Shown in pieces: positions 36,911 through 46,147 of a stretch of DNA of 64,000 nucleotides. The position numbers and the translations under genes are program-made. A model generated the notes under the pieces. The model worked only from the letters and a program-made list of their open reading frames with translations. It was not told where the DNA came from and did no database searches. The stretch comes from Candidatus Nitrotoga sp. AM1P (GTDB taxonomy: Bacteria; Pseudomonadota; Gammaproteobacteria; Burkholderiales; Gallionellaceae). The number at the start of each line of letters is the position of its first letter. Position 1 is the stretch's first letter. The stretch is taken from assembly GCF_013168275.1 (NCBI RefSeq), contig NZ_AP019547.1:1860001-1924000 (forward strand), in the 5' to 3' direction.

Positions 36911-37215
36911 ACGTGTGGTATCGCCGCGAAGGAGATGTCATCACCCTGGTATTGCATGTTCAGCCGGGAGCCAAACGTACTGAGGTGATCGGCTTGCATG
37001 GTGATGCGCTCAAAATTCGCCTAGCCGCACCACCCATTGAGGGGCGTGCCAATGAAGCGCTGCTGCGCTTCATTGCTGATAGCTTTAATGTTCCACTACG
37101 CAACGTCGAGCTAAAGCAAGGGGCACTGTCACGCCATAAAATAGTGCTGATAAATAGCAGCACATTGGAACCGGAGAGCCTACTTACTTCTGAAAATTTG
37201 TCCCAAACGAAATAA
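36907..37215 (+). CDS. yggU: YggU family protein (DUF167)
   Basis: A 102-residue alpha-beta protein with the DUF167 core LHVQPGAKRTEVIG and PPIEGRANEALLRFIAD. Function is not known. The reading frame begins at TTG 36907 overlapping the yggT stop; a GTG at 36913 is an alternative. Last gene of the operon. Confidence 0.9.
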   Translation: MNVWYRREGDVITLVLHVQPGAKRTEVIGLHGDALKIRLAAPPIEGRANEALLRFIADSFNVPLRNVELKQGALSRHKIVLINSSTLEPESLLTSENLSQTK

Positions 37216-37340
37216 AAAGAGTGGCGCGCACGCTTTCAATATAAGCTTTGATGTTTAATAAGCCAGTACCGTATGCTTTATAAACTGAGTGGCCCTAAAC
37301 AAGCGTTTTTTCGAATCAAATAAAAAGCACTTATACATAC

Positions 37341-37362
37341 AGCACCTATTTTTTTAGGTGCT
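37341..37362. terminator. Possible terminator between convergent genes
   Basis: AGCACCTA (37341-37348) and TAGGTGCT (37355-37362) are perfect complements around a TTTTTT loop, between yggU and the convergent gene at 37415. A proper T-run after the stem is missing on either strand, so the assignment is tentative. Confidence 0.45.
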
Positions 37363-37414
37363 TTGGAATGCCGGCATGTCAAATCGCAATTACATAACCA
37401 TCAACTGTAATTTT

Positions 37415-37825
37415 TTAGAATTCAAAAGAAGCTGTGTGTTCCGTCAAGGTCGAATAAACCCCGAAATCTTTATAAACCGTCAGAGCTGCTTGCAAGTCAG
37501 TAATGATCTCCGGTTTTCTTTCCTGTAATTCATCTGGCAGGTTCATTATAACCAGCCTCCAGTTTGCCCAACCTCTGGAACCCAGTACTTTTCCATTGCT
37601 AATCCGAAGCCGGACAAATATCAATGTTCCTTTCCAGTAAAAAGTGAAGTCGTGCTGATTCCGGAACTCCTCTTCGCCTGACATGATCCATCGAAGATAG
37701 ATGTCATTTTCACGATCAATAGTCCAATCAGGCCGCACATTCGCTTTACCATAACACTGATTAATTTCCTCTAATCCGTATTTCTTAATGTCCTCCTCTG
37801 GGACATATTCATTCACAAATGCCAT
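37415..37825 (-). CDS. Conserved-looking cytoplasmic protein of unknown function
   Basis: A 136-residue protein without signal peptide or membrane helix. It is rich in Trp and charged residues (DWTIDRENDIYLRWIMSGEE, RGWANWRLVIMNLP) and looks like a compact folded domain. A GGAG site lies nine bases before the ATG. I do not recognise the family and the neighbours give no hint. Confidence 0.6.
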   Translation of the reverse strand: MAFVNEYVPEEDIKKYGLEEINQCYGKANVRPDWTIDRENDIYLRWIMSGEEEFRNQHDFTFYWKGTLIFVRLRISNGKVLGSRGWANWRLVIMNLPDELQERKPEIITDLQAALTVYKDFGVYSTLTEHTASFEF

Positions 37826-38403
37826 GGTTCTATTCTCCTGTTCGTGTTGTGGTGTAGGTTGAATTGTTTTTGATACCTATATAATTTTTATATTGCCAAA
37901 ATTTTATTTTTTAATCATGGTTTTGTGCATTGCGAATACTGCAATCGTCCCCATACAATCATGCACCTAATAATATCATTCAACAGTGCGTATATGCGTT
38001 TCTACATGGTCAATTGCAATTCGTAAACTTTAAATTTTCGCAAAAATTTAAAGTTATGCTAATTCAATCCAGCATCCACGGGCAGACTCAACACTAAAGG
38101 GTAACTTTCATAAGTTAATTTAAGTGGCAAATTAAAAACTGGGGACGCACGCCCACATCAAATCAACCTGTAACAGTAAACGAAACAATCTGGAATCTTG
38201 CAGAAAGGTACGCAACACTTCACTGGTTTCTTATCTCGGTAACCAGAGATCCCCGAAAGGTTTATTTGTTCAAGTTCCTTGCGGAGGGTATTTACCTATT
38301 CAACGCTACTGTACCAATTCAATAAATTACATTTAGACATCATCGAGATCACTGATCTGTGCTCAACGAAAGAGAGAATGAATCTAATAGAATATGATGA
38401 CAA

Positions 38404-38490
38404 CACTGTATTTCTATTTATTCCATCGACTAAATCCAGCTGTAGTGGCCGAATAATTTCGGACAAACGATAGTTTTTTGCTATTTTGTT
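38404..38490 (-). pseudogene. Possible IS1595/ISXO2-type transposase N-terminal remnant
   Basis: About 29 codons read NKIAKNYRLSEIIRPLQLDL followed by VDGINRNTV, similar to the N-terminal region of IS1595-group transposases (a helix, then a leucine-rich LDL block and GINRNTV as recognition helix). Part of the spacer is missing and the frame then loses similarity. This is a resemblance seen by eye only. Confidence 0.35.
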
Positions 38491-38607
38491 TAGCAGAGCT
38501 ACGGTGAGTTGGATTCGAACACTGAACACAAGGCCTAGAGAAGCGGGGAGGGGATTTCTTACAGTCTCGATAGTTTATTAGGGCCTTCGTACTATCACTT
38601 TCATTAA

Positions 38608-38633
38608 GCCCTCCCTATGTGTTATGGGAGGGC
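38608..38633. terminator. Hairpin downstream of the small secreted protein gene
   Basis: GCCCTCCC (38608-38615) and GGGAGGGC (38626-38633) form a perfect GC-rich stem with a 10-base loop, 43 bases beyond the stop of the minus-strand gene at 38676. It has no T-run, so it may be a weak terminator or a transcript-protecting stem. Confidence 0.4.
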
Positions 38634-38675
38634 ACGACCTGAGGTGCAAACTTTCGGCATCAACTTTTGTTCAGC

Positions 38676-38957
38676 TTATGCACCGTCTACTTTTCTGTGC
38701 CCTGGATGAGTCATATCTTTAACTGGGGGAGTAGGTGCATTAGGAGAAGCGACTCCCTCATCGGACTCCATTTGAATAGGATGTTTAGGATGCATGACCC
38801 CCTGAGCGCCTCCAGGGCCCGTTTGCGCAACACCATGCGGATCATATGCTTGATAATAATTAACGCTCTTTCCCGCTTTGCCGTTATCAGCGTGCACTAA
38901 CGTTGCTCCTAATGCAAAACAGGAAACAATAGCAAAATTAATAATAACTTTATTCAT
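38676..38957 (-). CDS. Small secreted protein, Gly/Pro/His-rich
   Basis: A 93-residue protein with a signal peptide (MNKVIINFAIVSCFALGATL, cleaved after VHA) and a low-complexity mature part of about 69 residues with repeated His-Pro pairs (MHPKHP, THPGH). It has no cysteines after the signal. The His-rich nature could allow metal binding, but this is only inference. A AGGAG-type site (TAAGGAGC) precedes the ATG. Family not recognised. Confidence 0.6.
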   Translation of the reverse strand: MNKVIINFAIVSCFALGATLVHADNGKAGKSVNYYQAYDPHGVAQTGPGGAQGVMHPKHPIQMESDEGVASPNAPTPPVKDMTHPGHRKVDGA

Positions 38958-39483
38958 GATTAGCTCCTTAATAAAAAATTTATGAGGATAGTTGAGCAGG
39001 GGCGAAAGTCACCGCATTCCTACAATGCAAATAGTAGGATGGAAAATATAAAAAGTAAATAAGAAAATTCCTTAATTTTTGGCTAATGAAATTTTTAAAC
39101 ACAAATTTTTCATTAGAAACGAATGCCATTGATTTATTTAAAGTTCCAAATCGATCTTATGGGATTGTTATTTAATCTATAAGGGGTTTTATGCCTAAAG
39201 GATATTTTGATTAAACATTTTCTTTTAGTGGATACCGCAAAAACTCGACCGTATAAATTTCCATGAGTGTAAAGCCGAATGCCGCGAGCGCGGCATTTAA
39301 AATTTCATGCTCAATATTTAAAAACGCTACTTTTTTGTTTCACTCAAATTTAGACATTCAGCTCCAATTAAGGCAGCACTTTTGACATGGATAGCTATAC
39401 ACAAAATATTAAAAATACTGTGGACGTTTTTTGAAATTATGAAAGACACATCTATAAATCATTGTTCCTGTTCCAATTCCTGA
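38958..39483. other. Intergenic region downstream of cysS
   Basis: 525 AT-rich bases between the small secreted protein gene start and the cysS end. The only clear structure is the AATGCCGC/GCGGCATT hairpin at 39278-39297. The stretch at about 38960-39240 should hold the promoter of the secreted-protein gene. Confidence 0.4.
39278..39297. terminator. Possible terminator hairpin downstream of cysS
   Basis: AATGCCGC and GCGGCATT are perfect complements around a GAGC loop. It lies about 190 bases beyond the cysS stop. The flanks are AT-rich but without a long T-run. Confidence 0.35.
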
Positions 39484-40944
39484 CTACGCTCGTCGCCAAG
39501 TAGTGCCGGACGCATAGTCTTCCAATATAATTCCCGCCTCTAATAACTCCTTACGGATGCGGTCGGATTCAGCAAAGTTTTTGGACTGTTTAGCGGCAGT
39601 TCGTTCGGCAATTAGAACTAGGACACTCTTAGTCATGCCCGATGGAGTAAAGTCAGCTATTCCTGTCACAGTTGCGCTGCTCGTTGCCTTGTTTGCTGTG
39701 GTAGCAAATTGAATGTTGCTACCACGATACCTTCCTTGCAGATAATCATCAGGACTCTGCTGTAACAAGCCAAGCACTTCACCTAACATCTTAAGTTTCT
39801 TTGCAGTTTCTACTGATCGGCTGCGATTCACCTCATTTGCCAGATCGAACAGGACTGCCATCGCTTCAGACGTGTTGAAATCATCGTCCATTGCCGTTTT
39901 AAAACGTTGTGAGTAGGGCTCGTCCCAGTCGATTGAACTCGTTTCGATAGGCACAGAAATTTTGCCCAATGCCGTGTACAGGCGGTTCAACGACTGTTTG
40001 GCATCGTCCAGATGCGCATCGGAATAATTCAGCTGACTACGATAGTGCGCGCGCAGGATAAAAAAGCGTACTACTTCCGCATCATATTTATTCAGCACCT
40101 CGCGGATAGTGAAGAAATTACCAAGGCTTTTCGACATCTTCTCATTGTCTACGCGCACGAAGCCATTGTGCATCCAGACATTTACATACTTGCACTGATG
40201 TGCGCCCTCACTTTGAGCAATCTCATTTTCGTGGTGCGGAAACTGCAAGTCGGCACCCCCACCGTGAATGTCGAAATGTTTACCCAGCGTTGCCAGGCTC
40301 ATCGCCGAACATTCAATATGCCAACCAGGTCGCCCTTTCCCCCACGGAGAATCCAATTTTACTTCGTCAGGCTCGCTATCTTTGGCATGTTTCCACAGTA
40401 CGAAATCAAGCGGATCAAGCTTGCCATCATTCACCTCCACGCGCTCGCCGGCACGCAAATCCGCCAATGCTTTGCCAGATAATTTGCCGTAATTAGCAAA
40501 CTTACGCACCGCATAGTTCATGTCTCCATCAGTGGCTTGATAGGCTAACCCATTAGCTTCCAGCTTGGCGATCATGTCCAGCATTTGCGGTATATATTGA
40601 GTAGCTTTTGGTTCAAAATCCGGTGGCAGGATGCTCAGTGCACGTTCATCTTCATGCATCGCATCAATGAAACGCTGCGTGAGCACATAGATAGATTCAT
40701 CATTCTCCACCGCACGCTTGATAATCTTATCGTCAATGTCGGTGATATTTCGCACATAGATTACGTCCAGCCCCCTCGCCTTAAGCCAGCGATATACCAT
40801 GTCGAATACCACCATCACCCGCGCATGACCGAGATGGCAATAGTCATACACCGTCATACCGCATACATACATTCGAACCTTGCCGGGTTCGATGGGAATA
40901 AAGTCCTGCTTGTCGCGGGTAAGAGTATTGTAAATTTTCAGCAT
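39484..40944 (-). CDS. cysS: Cysteinyl-tRNA synthetase
   Basis: A 486-residue class I synthetase that charges tRNA-Cys. The HIGH-type motif is in [11 protein letters not shown], the zinc ligand region is [14 protein letters not shown], and KMSKSLGN is intact. The C-terminal helical part has an unusual serine/threonine/alanine-rich insertion (about residues 405-440) before the anticodon-binding end. Start ATG 40944 has an AAAGG site six bases upstream. Confidence 0.96.
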   Translation of the reverse strand: MLKIYNTLTRDKQDFIPIEPGKVRMYVCGMTVYDYCHLGHARVMVVFDMVYRWLKARGLDVIYVRNITDIDDKIIKRAVENDESIYVLTQRFIDAMHEDERALSILPPDFEPKATQYIPQMLDMIAKLEANGLAYQATDGDMNYAVRKFANYGKLSGKALADLRAGERVEVNDGKLDPLDFVLWKHAKDSEPDEVKLDSPWGKGRPGWHIECSAMSLATLGKHFDIHGGGADLQFPHHENEIAQSEGAHQCKYVNVWMHNGFVRVDNEKMSKSLGNFFTIREVLNKYDAEVVRFFILRAHYRSQLNYSDAHLDDAKQSLNRLYTALGKISVPIETSSIDWDEPYSQRFKTAMDDDFNTSEAMAVLFDLANEVNRSRSVETAKKLKMLGEVLGLLQQSPDDYLQGRYRGSNIQFATTANKATSSATVTGIADFTPSGMTKSVLVLIAERTAAKQSKNFAESDRIRKELLEAGIILEDYASGTTWRRA

Positions 40945-40973
40945 CAAAAACCTTTAAAGCAAACTTTTTTCAA

Positions 40974-41420
40974 CTATCTTCGCACCAGCAGCACCGGCAT
41001 GGATGCGGAACGGGTTACACCTTCTGCCACACTGCCCATCAATAAATGTGCAATACCCTTACGACCGTGCGTTCCCACTACCAGCAAATCGGCATTCCAT
41101 TTCTGAGCCTCCTCTGCTATGGCACTACCGATGCCGCCACCATAGGTCTCAACCAGTTTCGTTTCGACCGTCATGCCTTGCTCTACAAGCTGTCTTCTAT
41201 GCTTTTCCAGCAATTCCTTACCTGCATCAGCAACTGCTTTCAAACTATTCTGCATCAAGATCATATTCATACCGTCGGGGTCCCACATGATGGGCATTTC
41301 TTCACACACATGCAGCAGCAAAATTATAGAACTCATTTCTCGAGCCAGCTTGGTTGCTTCGTCTAACGCCTTACCGGAAGTTTCACTACCATCGACCGCC
41401 ACTACCATACGCTTATACAT
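40974..41420 (-). CDS. Universal stress protein UspA family
   Basis: A 148-residue single-domain Usp: MYKRMVVAVDGSETSGKAL at the start and VVGTHGRKGIAHLLMGSVAE, the ATP-binding GxxGxxxxxxG(S) type loop. It probably binds ATP and helps survival under stress. It starts 13 bases after glnS ends on the same strand and is followed by cysS; it may share their transcript. Confidence 0.92.
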   Translation of the reverse strand: MYKRMVVAVDGSETSGKALDEATKLAREMSSIILLLHVCEEMPIMWDPDGMNMILMQNSLKAVADAGKELLEKHRRQLVEQGMTVETKLVETYGGGIGSAIAEEAQKWNADLLVVGTHGRKGIAHLLMGSVAEGVTRSASMPVLLVRR

Positions 41421-41433
41421 TGATGCCTCCTGC

Positions 41434-43110
41434 TTAACCCTGGTCTTTTGCCCACGAATCTTTGAGGGTCACGGTACGATTGAACGTCAGTTTTCCACCG
41501 GGCTGGTGCTCATGTCGATCGGTGCAGAAATATCCGAGACGCTCAAACTGGTAATGTGTTTCAGGTGCCGCGTCACGCACGGCAGGTTCAACCCAGCCCT
41601 GAACCACGGTCAGCGACGCTGGATTAATGAATTCACAGAAATCACGCGTCTTGTCGCTGTCCGGTTCCGGCACAGTGAATAAGCGGTCATACAAACGAAT
41701 CTCCGCGGGTAGTGCATGTTCAGCGGACAGCCAGTGGATCACGCCCTTCACCTTGCGCCCTGTCGGATTTTTGCCCAGCGTATCTTGGTCAATAGAGCAA
41801 CGAAGTTCGATTACGTTACCGGCAATATCTTTTACGACTTCATCACAGCGCATCACATAACTATAGCGTAAACGCACTTCACCACCGGGTGTCAAACGCT
41901 GCCAGCCAGCGGGCGCGTTCTCGGTAAAGTCATCGATCTCAATCCAAATCTCTTTGCTGAACGGCACTATACGGCTCCCGAATTCCGGGTGTTCCGGATG
42001 AAAACCAGCTTCGCGTGATTGGCTCTCACCCGTCACAAAATTGCTGATAATCACCTTCAGCGGTTTAACCACCGCCATCACGCGCGCCGCACGCGCCTCT
42101 AAATCTTCACGGATGCAGGCCTCCAGCACAGCCATGTCAACCACGTTTTCGCTCTTGGAAATACCAATTCTGCGCGTAAACTCGCGGATGCCTTGCGGTG
42201 TGTATCCGCGTCTACGCATACCGATAATGGTCGGCATCCGTGGATCATCCCAGCCGGATACATGTTGCTCGGTGACAAGTTGTAACAGCTTGCGCTTGCT
42301 GGTTATGGTGTAGCGTAATTCCAAACGCGAGAATTCAATTTGTCGGGGATGCGATGGTACAGCCAACTGATCCAGCACCCAGTCATATAAGGGTCGGTGG
42401 TCTTCAAACTCCAGCGTACATAGCGAGTGAGTAATGCATTCCAGCGCATCGGAAATACAGTGAGTGTAGTCATACATCGGATAGATGCACCAAACATCAC
42501 CCGTACGAATATGATGCGCGCGACGAATGCGGTAAATCGCCGGGTCGCGCAAGTTGATATTGCCAGAAGCCATATCGATCTTAGCGCGCAGTACTTTGGC
42601 ACCATCAGCAAACTCACCTGCGCGCATGCGCTGAAACAGATCAAGGTTTTCCGCTACAGAGCGCTCGCGGTACGGACTGGGTTTGCCCGGATGAGTGAGC
42701 GTGCCGCGATACTCCCGCATTTCCTCTGCACTGAGATCATCCACGTAAGCCTTGCCCTGCTTGATCAGCTCGACCGCAAAGTCGTAAAGCTGTTCGAAGT
42801 AATCAGACGCCCATCGCACCTCCCCTTGCCATTGAAAGCCCAACCATTGAACATCCTCCTGAATAGCACGTGCATATTCCTCGCTTTCCTTTTCCGGATT
42901 AGTGTCGTCAAAGCGCAAATTGCAGTGGCCCGGATAGTCGAGTGCTAAACCAAAATTCAGGCAAATTGACTTGGCATGGCCAATATGAAGATATCCATTC
43001 GGCTCCGGCGGGAAGCGTGTGAAAATATTTGTATGTTTACCACTTGCCAGATCGGCCTCAATAATATTGCGGATGAAGTGGGGAATGGGTGCTTGTGTGT
43101 GGCTGCTCAT
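41434..43110 (-). CDS. glnS: Glutaminyl-tRNA synthetase
   Basis: A 558-residue class I synthetase. [19 protein letters not shown] holds the HIGH motif, FDDTNPEKE follows, and [10 protein letters not shown] is the KMSKS-like loop. The C-terminal anticodon-binding beta-barrels are complete. Direct glutaminylation of tRNA-Gln is typical for beta- and gammaproteobacteria. Confidence 0.97.
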   Translation of the reverse strand: MSSHTQAPIPHFIRNIIEADLASGKHTNIFTRFPPEPNGYLHIGHAKSICLNFGLALDYPGHCNLRFDDTNPEKESEEYARAIQEDVQWLGFQWQGEVRWASDYFEQLYDFAVELIKQGKAYVDDLSAEEMREYRGTLTHPGKPSPYRERSVAENLDLFQRMRAGEFADGAKVLRAKIDMASGNINLRDPAIYRIRRAHHIRTGDVWCIYPMYDYTHCISDALECITHSLCTLEFEDHRPLYDWVLDQLAVPSHPRQIEFSRLELRYTITSKRKLLQLVTEQHVSGWDDPRMPTIIGMRRRGYTPQGIREFTRRIGISKSENVVDMAVLEACIREDLEARAARVMAVVKPLKVIISNFVTGESQSREAGFHPEHPEFGSRIVPFSKEIWIEIDDFTENAPAGWQRLTPGGEVRLRYSYVMRCDEVVKDIAGNVIELRCSIDQDTLGKNPTGRKVKGVIHWLSAEHALPAEIRLYDRLFTVPEPDSDKTRDFCEFINPASLTVVQGWVEPAVRDAAPETHYQFERLGYFCTDRHEHQPGGKLTFNRTVTLKDSWAKDQG

Positions 43111-43413
43111 TATTCGGCGGTTCTTTCAAGGCAAGAGCAATGATTTTACCCGAAAATCTCCTTACTCAAATAGATGAAGCATGGATGACCTTGCCAATTG
43201 ATACGATAAGCTGTGAAAAAAATGAGCAGATTTGATAGAATCCAGTTTCCTTGGGTAACCCATTTATTCTGAATGCTTCATAAATTTCGCGTGATGATCA
43301 CGCAAGATTGACTGATAGGAAAATTTTGGTAAAAACGTGGCGTAATTATTTATACGCCCAAGCGAACAAAATCTTACATATCAGTCATAATCATTGCGGG
43401 AAAGTACCACATA
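43111..43413. other. Divergent promoter region between glnS and the TPR gene
   Basis: 303 bases that must hold promoters for both directions. It contains a palindrome at 43289-43303 and a shorter one, TGGGTAACCCA, near 43253-43263. No coding frame is convincing. Confidence 0.45.
43289..43303. promoter_or_regulatory. Palindrome, possible operator
   Basis: GCGTGAT-G-ATCACGC is a perfect 7-bp inverted repeat with a single central base in the divergent promoter region. Such symmetric sites often bind dimeric repressors or CRP/FNR-type regulators; which one is unknown. Confidence 0.35.
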
Positions 43414-44421
43414 ATGGACAATTTCAACCGTTTTGGCCTCCACGCAGTACTATTCGGAGGCGCACTGTTACTGTGCTTCAGCCTCACCTCAGGCGCGGAT
43501 GAAATCCAGGATATCAATAAGTTGTTCAAGCAGAATCAACATGCGCAGGCACTGAAGCGGGTTGACACCTATCTCGCCAACAAGCCCAAGGATGCACAGG
43601 CACGCTTCCTGAAAGGTCTAATTCTCACCACACAGCGCAAAACCACTGACGCGATCAGCATATTCTCATCGCTGACTGAAGATTACCCGGAACTGCCGGA
43701 GCCATATAACAACCTCGCCGTGCTATACGCTGGACTAGGCCAATACGACAAAGCCAAGGTCGCACTGGAAACGGCAATCCACAACCACCCGAACTATGCC
43801 ACCGCCCAAGAAAATTTGGGCGATATCTACGCTAAAATGGCAAGCCAGGCTTATGAGCGCGCGCTACAACTGGACCGAAACAATGCCACCACACAGACCA
43901 AGCTCGCTCTAATTAATGATCTATTCCCTAAAAATAAACCCAGTACCGCCACTGTTAATGCACCCAAGCAGCAAGCCGCGGCTCCCGAAACAACACCGGT
44001 ACCATCCAAAATAGTCACAGCCGTACCCGAATCCGCTTCGTCCACCAAACCCGCACTTATTAAAAAGCCGGTTGTCAACAATAGCGCTGAAGTGCTAAAA
44101 ACGTTACATGAATGGGCCGAAGTATGGTCGTCCCAAAATGTCAAAAAATATTTAGATTTCTATGCTACCGATTTCAAAACTCCGAATGGCGAAAACCGTG
44201 ACCAGTGGGAAACCGAAAGCAATGCACGTATCAGCACGCCTAAATATATCGAGATCAATGTCAGCAATGAAAAAGTCAGCTTCCCGGATGAAAACCACGC
44301 CACCATTACTTTTCATCAATCCTATCGCTCCGACTACCTCAATACATCCTTCGACAAAATCATGCTTCTGGTAAAATCAAACAATAAATGGCTCATTCAA
44401 GAAGAGCGTGCCGCAAAATAA
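43414..44421 (+). CDS. Secreted TPR protein with C-terminal NTF2-like domain
   Basis: A 335-residue protein: signal peptide (about 1-28), tetratricopeptide repeats (about 30-165, for example PYNNLAVLYAGLGQYDKAKV), a low-complexity Thr/Pro/Ala linker (about 170-225), and a C-terminal domain (about 226-335, LHEWAEVWSSQNVKKYLDFY) of SnoaL/NTF2-like type seen in L,D-transpeptidase-linked proteins. It may be a periplasmic scaffold of envelope enzymes. The cyclophilin pair lies downstream on the same strand. Confidence 0.8.
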   Translation: MDNFNRFGLHAVLFGGALLLCFSLTSGADEIQDINKLFKQNQHAQALKRVDTYLANKPKDAQARFLKGLILTTQRKTTDAISIFSSLTEDYPELPEPYNNLAVLYAGLGQYDKAKVALETAIHNHPNYATAQENLGDIYAKMASQAYERALQLDRNNATTQTKLALINDLFPKNKPSTATVNAPKQQAAAPETTPVPSKIVTAVPESASSTKPALIKKPVVNNSAEVLKTLHEWAEVWSSQNVKKYLDFYATDFKTPNGENRDQWETESNARISTPKYIEINVSNEKVSFPDENHATITFHQSYRSDYLNTSFDKIMLLVKSNNKWLIQEERAAK

Positions 44422-44568
44422 TTTAACATGTTCTTCAGCCTAGCTACCGGCGTCTCCCAGTCTCTGACCATGACTCTTGCACCGATATCCCTATTTCAAT
44501 CCATATCTCCTATTTACCGGAAATTTAAACCCTATGCCGCTATATATACGCATATAAGAAGTAGCATA

Positions 44569-44673
44569 ATGAAACTTCAAACCTACCATTCTCCCTGCTG
44601 CTTAGTTGCATACGATGGTGCACCACAGCAGCTGGCACTCTTCTCAACCTTCAGCAATCAATGGAAAATCTAG
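44569..44673 (+). pseudogene. Decayed signal-peptide region of the first cyclophilin copy
   Basis: The frame opens MKLQTYHS and aligns base by base with the signal-peptide region of the second cyclophilin gene (MKLQQIFT), but small deletions, net five bases, shift it out of frame and it ends at TAG 44671. It stops one base before the ATG of the remaining cyclophilin, so it may act as a translated upstream ORF coupled to it. Confidence 0.6.
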
Positions 44674-44674
44674 C

Positions 44675-45202
44675 ATGGTTAAACTACATACCAATTATGG
44701 AATAATCACTCTTGAACTGGATGCCGAAAAAGCGCCTGCCACTGTTAAAAATTTCCTCGAATATGTTAACAGCGGTTTTTACTACAAGACCTTATTTCAT
44801 CGCGTGATCGATGGATTCGTAATCCAGGGTGGCGGCTATAACTACTCGTTGGGAACAGTCTCGATGAGCAGCATTGCAAAAATGGCACTAAAATCTACCA
44901 ATTCGCCCATAAAAAATGAGGCTGCAAATGGCCTGAAAAACGACAAGTATACGATCGCCATGGCGCGCTCATCCGCCCCTCATTCCGCCACATCTCAATT
45001 CTTCATTAACTTAAAGGATAACAATTCCCTGAATTACACTGCAGCCGATAAGCAAGGCTATGGCTATTGCGTATTTGGCAAAGTAGTGGCGGGCACAGAA
45101 GTTGTGGATGCTATCAGCAAGGTGCAGACCGGCGATCGCTATGGACTCGAGAACGTCCCATTAGAAGATGTCGTGCTCAAAAAAGCAGAAGAAGTGCAAT
45201 AA
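44675..45202 (+). CDS. Peptidyl-prolyl isomerase (cyclophilin), cytoplasmic copy
   Basis: A 175-residue cyclophilin starting MVKLHTNYGIITLEL. Active-site residues are kept: [14 protein letters not shown] (Arg), SATSQFFINL (Gln, Phe) and [10 protein letters not shown]. It lacks a signal peptide, in contrast to the tandem copy that follows. A loop after QGGG (YNYSLGTVSMSS...) is longer than in its sister. The ATG is preceded by GGAAA. Likely a cytoplasmic folding helper of the PpiB type. Confidence 0.9.
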   Translation: MVKLHTNYGIITLELDAEKAPATVKNFLEYVNSGFYYKTLFHRVIDGFVIQGGGYNYSLGTVSMSSIAKMALKSTNSPIKNEAANGLKNDKYTIAMARSSAPHSATSQFFINLKDNNSLNYTAADKQGYGYCVFGKVVAGTEVVDAISKVQTGDRYGLENVPLEDVVLKKAEEVQ

Positions 45203-45244
45203 TGAAAAATGTCGCCCCTGAGCCGGTCGGCCTTAAAAAATAAA

Positions 45245-45262
45245 AGCCTACAACATTAGGCT
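45245..45262. terminator. Weak hairpin between the cyclophilin genes
   Basis: AGCCTA and TAGGCT around CAACAT form a short stem 43 bases after the first cyclophilin stop, flanked by A-rich sequence. It could be a weak terminator on either strand; the T-run is missing on the plus strand. Confidence 0.25.
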
Positions 45263-45364
45263 GTAAGTAAAATCATAGGCAACAATCATTAAACGGCATG
45301 AGCGTTACCTATAAGACGTTAAATGCGGCAACCGCTTTCAGATCATTTACGAGGAAATCAAATA

Positions 45365-45970
45365 ATGAAACTTCAACAAATATTCACTACTCTGCTGCTC
45401 AGTTGCCTGCTATTGTGCACAGCACAAGCAGCCCCCATTTCTCAACAACACTCAGCACAAAAAGGAAAAATCAGCATGGTCAAACTGCACACCAACCACG
45501 GCAATATCACTATCGAATTGGATGCTGAAAAAGCACCTGTCACCGTCAAAAATTTCCTCGACTACGTGAACAGCGGATTTTATGATAACACGCTGTTCCA
45601 TCGCGTAATCGATGGCTTCATGATTCAAGGCGGCGGCTTCGAGCCCGGCATGAAAGAAAAAGCCACCAAGGCAACCATTCGAAACGAGGCAGCGAATGGC
45701 TTGACGAACGATAAATATACCATCGCCATGGCTCGTACTTCCGATCCGCACTCTGCCACAGCGCAGTTTTTCATTAACTTAAAGGACAACATGTTTCTCG
45801 ACTACACTGCATCCAGTAGCCAAGGTTATGGTTATTGCGTATTCGGGAAAGTGGTGTCAGGTACAGAAGTGCTGGATGCTATCCGCAAAGTCAAGACGGG
45901 TAATAAATCGGGGCACCAAGACGTGCCGCTGGAGGATGTGGTCCTCACCAAAGCGGAAGTAGTGCAATAA
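45365..45970 (+). CDS. Peptidyl-prolyl isomerase (cyclophilin), exported copy
   Basis: A 201-residue cyclophilin with a signal peptide ([18 protein letters not shown], cleavage near TAQAA) followed by a domain very similar to its upstream neighbour. Catalytic Arg ([14 protein letters not shown]), [10 protein letters not shown] and [10 protein letters not shown] are intact. It should act in the periplasm, like PpiA. A strong GAGGAAAT site precedes ATG 45365; an internal ATG at 45476 with its own AAGGA site could make a cytoplasmic form. Confidence 0.93.
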   Translation: MKLQQIFTTLLLSCLLLCTAQAAPISQQHSAQKGKISMVKLHTNHGNITIELDAEKAPVTVKNFLDYVNSGFYDNTLFHRVIDGFMIQGGGFEPGMKEKATKATIRNEAANGLTNDKYTIAMARTSDPHSATAQFFINLKDNMFLDYTASSSQGYGYCVFGKVVSGTEVLDAIRKVKTGNKSGHQDVPLEDVVLTKAEVVQ

Positions 45971-45980
45971 CTTACAGAAC

Positions 45981-46001
45981 GGTAGACTAAACAAGTCTGC
46001 C
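45981..46001 (+). terminator. Hairpin after the second cyclophilin gene
   Basis: GGTAGACT and AGTCTGCC pair over eight positions (one G-U) with an AAACA loop, ten bases after the stop. No T-run follows, so it is only a possible terminator. Confidence 0.35.
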
Positions 46002-46147
46002 TAACTGGAAGTATCGAAGCAAAAATAGCTGGGCGGGAATAAATTTCGTCGCGTTTTAATTGAATAACCCAAAATGCGGCGAAACTTGGACCGACAAACG
46101 CTTTCATAGTAAATTTATTTTAAGTCCTTTAAGACTCCATCCATTCC

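Larger units (their letters stand above)
37826..38675. other. Long intergenic region with a possible transposase relic
   Basis: 850 bases of AT-rich DNA with no intact gene. A minus-strand stretch at 38404-38490 resembles a transposase helix-turn-helix start and is listed apart. At 38505-38530 the sequence on the minus strand contains TTCGAATCC, which recalls a tRNA T-loop, but no tRNA can be folded around it. The rest looks non-coding. Confidence 0.45.

Noticed and set aside
38479..38600. tRNA-like TTCGAATCC on the minus strand
   Set aside because: The T-arm does not pair properly and no acceptor or anticodon arm can be found.
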